Assembly (NCBI GenBank): GCA_021205485.1
Contig: JAJPXK010000023.1
Coordinates: forward strand, 1 to 11,569
From: Clostridia bacterium
GTDB lineage: Bacteria > Bacillota > Clostridia > Christensenellales > Borkfalkiaceae
DNA length: 11,569 nucleotides
Direction of reading: 5' to 3'
Both the position numbers and the translations under genes were made by a program. Numbering within the stretch: position 1 is the stretch's first letter; each line of letters begins with the position of its first letter. Shown here one piece after another: positions 7,326-11,569 of the stretch. The notes under the pieces were generated by a model, which was given only the letters and a program-made list of their open reading frames with translations, searched no databases and was not told the origin of the DNA.

Positions 7326-8621
7326 TTATTCGGTATAAAGCTCGTTGTTGGATTTAAGGAAGTCAAAGAGTTTTGTAACTATTATATCGCTTTCGATATA
7401 TTCCGTCTGGCGGGGATCCATGCTCTTTTTGTATTCTTCCGCTGTTTTGCCTACAGATTCAGCCTGCTCGGCTATCTTGGCGTCTACCTCTTCGGGGGTA
7501 GCTTTTATCTGCTCGGTGCGGACAATCTTGTCTATAACAAGGGTAGACATAACCCTGGTTTTAGCCGAGCCTAAGAACTGAGCGCGGAATTCTTCCATAG
7601 AGGTATCCATATACTTGAGGTAATCTTCAAGCTTTAAGCCCTGGTACATAAGCCTGTAGGAAAAATCCTGCACGAGCTTATCTATCTCGCTCTCTAACAT
7701 AGCCTGAGGGATTTCTGCCTTGGCGGTGTCGCATATGGCCTCTATTATGCTGTTTTCAGTCTCGTTCCTGCTGCGGTTTTCGGCCTGTTTTTCGAGCTTT
7801 TCGCGGCACTTGGCCTTATAAGCTTCAAGGCTTTCGGCGCCTGCGTTCTGCTTTACGAACTCATCGTCGATTTCGGGGTAAACCTTGCCCTTGATGCCCT
7901 TAAGGTTTATGGCGAACACGGCCGCCTTGCCTTTAAGGTCGTCAGCCTGGTAGTCGTCGGGGAAGTTTACGTTGATATCCCTCTTTTCGCCTAAAGCCAT
8001 GCCGCAAACCTGATCTTCAAAGCCGGGGATAAACGCCCCGCTTCCAAGTTCAAGTTCGTAGTCTTCCGCAGAGCCGCCGGCGAACGCCACGCCGTCTACA
8101 GTGCCTACAAAGTCAATTATAACGGTATCCCCGCTCTGGCAGGGCCTGTCGGTAACGTCTACCGTTTCGGCTTTGCCCGCGGCAATCTTTTTAACTTCCT
8201 TTTCAACGTCTTCGTCGGTTACATTATACTCATAAGCTTTGATTTTTAAACCCTTATAGCTTCCGATTTCCACATCGGGCTTTACGGGAACGGTGGCTAT
8301 AACCACCACGCCGTTGTCGTCCATGCTGTCTAAAGCGAGATCGGGGTCGCCTACCGCCGTAAAGGAATCTTTGCAGCTTTCTATAATGCCGGGATAGCTT
8401 GCAGAAAAGATAATGTTGAAGGCTTCGTCAAAGAATACGCCCTTGCCGTAGAAATTTTCAAGTACGGCCTTAGGGGCCTTGCCTTTTCTGAAACCGGGAA
8501 CGGTATACTTGCCTCTCGTTTTGGCGTACGCCTTGTTTACAGCGTCGTTCCACTCTTCACTGTTGTATGTGATTGTTACCTTTACCGTGCTCTTTTCTGA
8601 AGGTTCTGTCTTGTAGTTCAT
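7326..8621 (-). CDS. tig: Trigger factor, ribosome-bound chaperone and prolyl isomerase
   Basis: This 431-residue protein binds the ribosome near the exit tunnel and shelters nascent chains. The N-terminal ribosome-binding domain (about 1-115) contains the signature GFRKGKAP (43-50). The FKBP-type peptidyl-prolyl isomerase domain spans about 161-247, with GDTVIIDFVG at its start and GAFIPGFED near 195-203. The helical C-terminal chaperone domain fills the rest. Length matches E. coli trigger factor (432). It is the first gene of the minus-strand operon. A GGAG site lies about nine bases before the ATG, and a consensus -10 box lies near 8715-8720. The leader of about 90 bases contains a GC-rich palindrome, GCGGCGCCGC (8670-8679). 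Confidence 0.97.
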   Translation of the reverse strand: MNYKTEPSEKSTVKVTITYNSEEWNDAVNKAYAKTRGKYTVPGFRKGKAPKAVLENFYGKGVFFDEAFNIIFSASYPGIIESCKDSFTAVGDPDLALDSMDDNGVVVIATVPVKPDVEIGSYKGLKIKAYEYNVTDEDVEKEVKKIAAGKAETVDVTDRPCQSGDTVIIDFVGTVDGVAFAGGSAEDYELELGSGAFIPGFEDQVCGMALGEKRDINVNFPDDYQADDLKGKAAVFAINLKGIKGKVYPEIDDEFVKQNAGAESLEAYKAKCREKLEKQAENRSRNETENSIIEAICDTAKAEIPQAMLESEIDKLVQDFSYRLMYQGLKLEDYLKYMDTSMEEFRAQFLGSAKTRVMSTLVIDKIVRTEQIKATPEEVDAKIAEQAESVGKTAEEYKKSMDPRQTEYIESDIIVTKLFDFLKSNNELYTE

Positions 8622-8693
8622 CGTAAATAACTCCGTATAATATTTATTCTCGCTTTTAAGTACGCCGAGGCGGCGCCGCGAGCAAATTCTCCG

Positions 8694-8720
8694 TAATCAC
8701 GCATAATCACGTATATTATA
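8694..8720 (-). promoter_or_regulatory. tig promoter -10 box with adjacent direct repeats
   Basis: The minus strand carries a perfect TATAAT (8715-8720), but no good -35 box at 16-18 bases and no extended -10 TG. Immediately downstream, over the expected transcription start, the octamer TAATCACG (as read on the plus strand) occurs twice, at 8694-8701 and 8704-8711, exactly one helical turn apart (period 10). This geometry would suit a regulator that bridges the start site, but the regulator is unknown. Confidence 0.45.
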
Positions 8721-8790
8721 GTTTATCACAATACTTGAATTTTGCAAAGCATTTTAAAAGCAATTTGTAAGACTAATATAAAATATTTGA

Positions 8791-8819
8791 TTTACTTTTT
8801 GCTTTTTATAGGGTATAAT
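8791..8819 (+). promoter_or_regulatory. Sigma-70-type promoter for rqcH
   Basis: TTTACT (8791-8796) and a perfect TATAAT (8814-8819) are 17 bases apart. The -35 box and following bases (TTTACTTTTTGC) nearly repeat those of the CDF promoter at 237. Transcription should begin near 8826, giving a short leader with an AGAGGAA ribosome binding site (8842-8848) before the ATG at 8854. It diverges from the tig promoter within the 232-base gap. Confidence 0.75.
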
Positions 8820-8853
8820 TTACCCGAAACTGTTTATTATAAGAGGAAATTTT

Positions 8854-10521
8854 ATGCCGCAGGACGCTTTCACATTAAAACACGTAATAAAAGAGCTTGA
8901 CGAGCTGCTCGCAGGCGGAAAAATTTCCCGTATAAACCAGCGCGAAAAAGACGGGCTTACATTCTTAATATACACCAAAAACTCGACGGTTAAACTTGAA
9001 ATATCGGCCAACGCGCAAAATTGCCGCTTAAATATCGGCTCAAACGAAAAGCAGGCGCCCGCCGCGGCCCCTAATTTTTGCATGCTTTTAAGGAAGCATC
9101 TGCAGAACGCGCAGATATTAAAGGTGCGGCAGATAGGCTTTGAAAGGATAGCCGCCATCGATTTTTTGTGCGTCACCGAATTTGAACGGGCGGAAAGGAC
9201 GCTTTACTGCGAAATCATGGGCAAGTACAGCAACGTTATCTTAACCGAAAACGGCGTTATTTTAGGGGCCCTGAAAACCTCGGGCATAGACGACGGAACG
9301 CACAGGCTGCTTCTTTCGGGGGCAAAATACAACCTGCCGCCCGCGCAGGACAAGGTAAATCCTCTGGATAAAGAGGAACTTGAAAAAGTCCTCTCCGAAC
9401 GCGAGGGCGAACTCGCGAGGTTTATCTCGGCAAGGGTTTTAGGCGTATGCTACTCCACCGCGTTAGAGATGGAAAACGCCTTAGGCGAAAACCCTTCGGC
9501 CGAAGATATTTATAATTATATTGTAACTGACGACATTTCCCCCTGCGTCACCTATTCGAACGGCGTCCCGAACGACTTTAAAGTGAGAAGTTCTTCCCCC
9601 GACAAAAAGCTATATCCCTCCCTTTTAAAGGCTCAGGGCGAGTACTACCTTTACGTCACTAAAAAAAAGGAGTTTGAGGACAAAAAGAGAAAGCTTGACG
9701 GCGTATTGCGTTCGGCCGAAAAGAAGTGCGGCAAACGGCTGGAAATTATATCTTCCCGCAGGCAGGACTGCGAAGATATGGACACATTAAAACTTAAGGG
9801 CGAGCTGATTACCGCCAATATATACGCGATCGAACGGGGCATGGACAGCTTTAAGGCGGTAAATTATTACCTTGAAAACTGCCCCGAGATAACCATAGCT
9901 TTAGACAGGCAGCTAACGCCTTCGCAGAACGCGCAGAAGTACTATAAAAGGTACGCAAAATTAAAACGCACCGTCGCCGCTCTGGACGTTCAGGAGGCTG
10001 AGGCCGAAAGGGAAAAAGATTACCTTGCGAGCATACGCTGCCACCTTGACGGGGCGGACGATATAGCCGACTTTGAGGGCATAGAGACGGAACTTTCCGC
10101 GGCGGGACTTATAAAAACCGCCGACGGCAAAAACAAGAAGAAAAAGCAGGAAGACGAGCCCGTATACAGAAAGTTTTTGTATAACGGCTTTACGATAATC
10201 GCGGGGCGGAACAATTTGCAGAACGAAAGGCTTACCAAAAGCCTTAAAGAGAGCGATTTGTGGCTGCACACGCAGAAGTACCACTCCTCTCACGTGGCGA
10301 TACTCTCTGACGGAAGGCCGATCCCCGACGACGTTATAAAGGTCGCCGCGGAGATATGCGGGTACTACTCCGAAGCGAGGCAAAGCGGAAAGGTTCCCGT
10401 GGACTACACTTTAAAAAAATACGTAAAGAAGCCTAACGCCTCTAAGGCGGGCTTTGTAACCTACACTGAATACAAGACGGCGGTGGCCGAACCGAACGCT
10501 CACGCCGAATTAAAGGACTGA
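8854..10521 (+). CDS. rqcH: NFACT-family ribosome quality control protein RqcH (FbpA/YloA-like)
   Basis: This 555-residue protein binds stalled 50S subunits carrying peptidyl-tRNA. In Bacillus subtilis it directs template-free addition of alanine tails that mark the chain for degradation by ClpXP. The order is: NFACT-N domain (about 1-180), helix-hairpin-helix region (about 180-240), coiled-coil segment rich in Lys/Glu (about 260-400), and C-terminal NFACT-R domain (about 435-555) with SDLWLHT (467-473) and SSHVAI (478-483). A Lys-rich linker (425-431) precedes the last domain. The Asp97-Arg98 pair known to matter in B. subtilis RqcH is Glu97-Arg98 here, a conservative change at the same numbering. 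Older annotations call this family fibronectin-binding protein A. It has its own promoter and a downstream gene starting one base after its stop codon. Confidence 0.95.
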   Translation: MPQDAFTLKHVIKELDELLAGGKISRINQREKDGLTFLIYTKNSTVKLEISANAQNCRLNIGSNEKQAPAAAPNFCMLLRKHLQNAQILKVRQIGFERIAAIDFLCVTEFERAERTLYCEIMGKYSNVILTENGVILGALKTSGIDDGTHRLLLSGAKYNLPPAQDKVNPLDKEELEKVLSEREGELARFISARVLGVCYSTALEMENALGENPSAEDIYNYIVTDDISPCVTYSNGVPNDFKVRSSSPDKKLYPSLLKAQGEYYLYVTKKKEFEDKKRKLDGVLRSAEKKCGKRLEIISSRRQDCEDMDTLKLKGELITANIYAIERGMDSFKAVNYYLENCPEITIALDRQLTPSQNAQKYYKRYAKLKRTVAALDVQEAEAEREKDYLASIRCHLDGADDIADFEGIETELSAAGLIKTADGKNKKKKQEDEPVYRKFLYNGFTIIAGRNNLQNERLTKSLKESDLWLHTQKYHSSHVAILSDGRPIPDDVIKVAAEICGYYSEARQSGKVPVDYTLKKYVKKPNASKAGFVTYTEYKTAVAEPNAHAELKD

Positions 10522-10522
10522 T

Positions 10523-10831
10523 ATGAGCAAAAAGAAGCATTTACCCGAACCTATAGAAAAAGAACCCGTAACCACAAAAGCGTATATATACGCGGGCATA
10601 GAATGCGAGGCGCTCGGAGCCGAGTTATACGGAAATATGATTACCGATATAAAAATCTACGGACTTATAACCGGCATTGTGTTTGAAATCGCGGGGTTAG
10701 GTTTCTGCCGCACGCAGAAAAACAAAAACCCCGTAAAATTCGGAAAGTACGTGAATATCGCAGGATATATTCTGCTTATCGCGGGCGTAGTCTTTATGAT
10801 TGCCGGCGTCATTTACGGCGCTTTGAACTAA
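10523..10831 (+). CDS. Small two-helix membrane protein coupled to rqcH, unrecognised
   Basis: This 102-residue protein matches no family I recognise. The N-terminal 43 residues are polar, with a basic start (KKKH) and a Pro/Glu-rich stretch. Two hydrophobic segments follow (about 45-62 and 77-99), joined by a short basic loop (RTQKNKNPVKFGK). The last is rich in Gly, Ile and Val. The start codon lies one base after the rqcH stop codon, and an AAAGGA site (10512-10517) sits inside the end of rqcH, so it is probably translated with rqcH. A terminator follows directly, making this a two-gene unit. A membrane role linked to ribosome rescue is only a guess from position. Coding status is supported by the ribosome binding site, hydrophobic pattern and tight spacing. 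Confidence 0.75.
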   Translation: MSKKKHLPEPIEKEPVTTKAYIYAGIECEALGAELYGNMITDIKIYGLITGIVFEIAGLGFCRTQKNKNPVKFGKYVNIAGYILLIAGVVFMIAGVIYGALN

Positions 10832-10842
10832 ATTTTTTAATT

Positions 10843-10868
10843 AAGACGGCGCCAAGCCGCCTTTTTTT
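10843..10868 (+). terminator. Intrinsic terminator after the rqcH unit
   Basis: The stem AAG-A-CGGC (10843-10850) pairs with GCCG-C-CTT (10856-10863) with one mismatch and a GCCAA loop, followed by seven T (10862-10868). It begins 12 bases after the stop codon of the small membrane protein and isolates rqcH from the genes to its right. Confidence 0.75.
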
Positions 10869-10897
10869 GTATAAAAAACCTTTTTCGGCGTCAAAAT

Positions 10898-10903
10898 TAT
10901 AAT
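10898..10903 (+). promoter_or_regulatory. TATAAT abutting a start codon (doubtful -10 box)
   Basis: A perfect TATAAT ends one base before the ATG at 10905. As a -10 box it would start RNA near 10910, downstream of that ATG, which conflicts with the assigned start. No convincing -35 box stands 16-18 bases upstream. It may be chance in AT-rich DNA. Confidence 0.2.
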
Positions 10904-10904
10904 A

Positions 10905-11285
10905 ATGGACGCATTGTATACAGCAGTATTCGAAAAAATCTTATCCTCTTGCGGCGGCGGAGGGTACGCCATTATAGACATAGGCGAATTTTTTGACGCC
11001 ATACCCGACGGCGGACGCAAAGCCATTGGCGAAATAGAGGCCGCCTTAAAATACCTGCAAAAGTCGGGCTGCATAGACATTAAATACGCGAGGGGCGACG
11101 TGTACTGCGTATGCGTCCTTAAAGACAGTCTGCCGGAGGAGCCCGAGACTAAAAAGCAGACGGCCGCCGTTTTAGAACCGAAAGAGAAACCGGACAAAAA
11201 ATGTCTTGTTTTGTACTCCCTCTGCTCCTTTTTAGGCGGGGCGGCAGGCAGCTTAGCAGCGTGCCTTATCGCGGCGGCGCTGTAA
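10905..11285 (+). CDS. Unrecognised small protein: winged-helix-like N-terminus and C-terminal membrane anchor
   Basis: This 126-residue protein has a soluble N-terminal region (1-75) with helix-helix-helix then strand-turn-strand character, ending GCIDIKYARGDVYCVCVLK. That resembles a winged-helix fold with an Arg-Gly-Asp wing turn. A charged linker (76-98, rich in Glu, Lys and Pro) leads to a hydrophobic Ala/Gly/Leu-rich C-terminus (about 100-126), likely a membrane helix. The N-terminal region aligns by eye with the next gene, so the two are tandem paralogs. The start is uncertain: no Shine-Dalgarno sequence precedes the ATG at 10905, and a TATAAT (10898-10903) ends one base before it. A TTG at 10914 is an alternative. 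It lies after a terminator, so it needs its own promoter or read-through. No function is assigned. Confidence 0.7.
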   Translation: MDALYTAVFEKILSSCGGGGYAIIDIGEFFDAIPDGGRKAIGEIEAALKYLQKSGCIDIKYARGDVYCVCVLKDSLPEEPETKKQTAAVLEPKEKPDKKCLVLYSLCSFLGGAAGSLAACLIAAAL

Positions 11286-11286
11286 T

Positions 11287-11569
11287 ATGTTAGGAAGACA
11301 GGAAACCGAGATTATGAACGCCGTATACGAGCTTTGCGACGGCGCCGACAGTTGCCTTGTTTCGGGGGCGGACATACTTTCGCTTGTGCCGAGAAAGTCT
11401 AAATGCAACAAAGACACGCTTGACGAACTGCTGTTCGCCCTGCACTGCGACGGGTATTTTGACGTGATAACATCCGAACGCAAGGGCGAAAAGATGTACG
11501 TAATTACCCTTAAAGAGAGCGGCTTCGCCTTTAAACGCAACGAAAAACAGCGGCAGCGCGACGTAGGCT
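11287..11569 (+). CDS. Unrecognised small protein, paralog of the preceding gene (3' end outside window)
   Basis: The reading frame is open from the ATG at 11287 to the window end (94 codons seen), so the gene is partial. It starts one base after the stop codon of the preceding gene, which suggests coupling. Its N-terminal region (about 12-78) aligns with residues 7-75 of that protein: AV(F/Y)E near the start, a hydrophobic D(I/F)...P segment in the middle, then L..L...G(I/Y).D and a Gly-(Asp/Glu)-containing turn before a Y.(V/I)..LK(D/E)S strand. This fits a winged-helix-like fold. The visible C-terminal part turns strongly basic (KRNEKQRQRD). An internal ATG at 11314 with AGGAA upstream is a less likely start. 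Function unknown. Confidence 0.7.
   Translation, partial: MLGRQETEIMNAVYELCDGADSCLVSGADILSLVPRKSKCNKDTLDELLFALHCDGYFDVITSERKGEKMYVITLKESGFAFKRNEKQRQRDVG

Noticed and set aside
6502..8853. CIRCE or CtsR heat-shock operators near tig, clpP or clpX
   Set aside because: Neither GAGTGCTAA-type inverted repeats nor tandem GGTCAAA heptads were found in the intergenic regions.
9961..10383. Minus-strand open frame of 140 codons within rqcH
   Set aside because: It lies antisense to the conserved NFACT-R domain and shows no recognisable domain or start signal.
1..11569. tRNA, rRNA, insertion sequence or defence system
   Set aside because: Intergenic gaps are short and show no cloverleaf or rRNA-like sequence, and no transposase, nuclease or toxin-antitoxin-like gene is encoded.

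Overview
The window looks like chromosome from an uncultured, gut-type Clostridia relative (Bacillota). Three things suggest this: the gene order is Gram-positive in character, full-length RqcH and Lon/EngB proteins of Bacillota type are present, and intergenic DNA is AT-rich around moderately GC-rich genes. The taxonomic placement is inferred from style and protein families only. It is mostly a protein quality-control locus, flanked on the left by a metal-efflux gene behind a cluster of dispersed repeats and on the right by unrecognised small genes.

Layout. Bases 1-292 hold no gene. They contain a palindromic dispersed repeat, a 29-bp tandem repeat grown from its right end, a small hairpin, and a promoter with ribosome binding site for a CDF transporter (293-1450, +) whose metal-site quartet is of the manganese type. 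A strong two-way terminator (1452-1479) separates it from a convergent minus-strand block. Read in transcription order, that block is trigger factor (tig), clpP, clpX, lon, engB and a degenerate sugar-transferase-like membrane protein. A second type of dispersed repeat and a possible secondary promoter lie between clpP and clpX, and a hairpin lies between clpX and lon. A 232-bp divergent regulatory region (8622-8853) separates tig from rqcH (8854-10521, +). rqcH is followed one base later by a small two-helix membrane protein and a terminator. Two tandem paralogous small genes follow (10905-11285, and 11287 to the window end, cut off). They appear to carry a winged-helix-like N-terminal domain, and the first ends in a membrane segment.

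How the genes work together. Trigger factor receives nascent chains at the ribosome exit. RqcH works on stalled 50S subunits and adds C-terminal alanine tails, which in Bacillus-type systems feed chains to ClpXP. ClpX and ClpP are encoded in the divergent operon, Lon is the second major ATP-dependent protease, and EngB supports 50S assembly. The locus therefore groups folding, ribosome rescue, proteolysis and ribosome biogenesis. The least explained parts are the sugar-transferase-like protein without the family's Asp-Glu catalytic pair, the membrane protein coupled to rqcH, and the tandem small paralogs at the right edge. I did not find a clearly new defence, mobile or RNA system.
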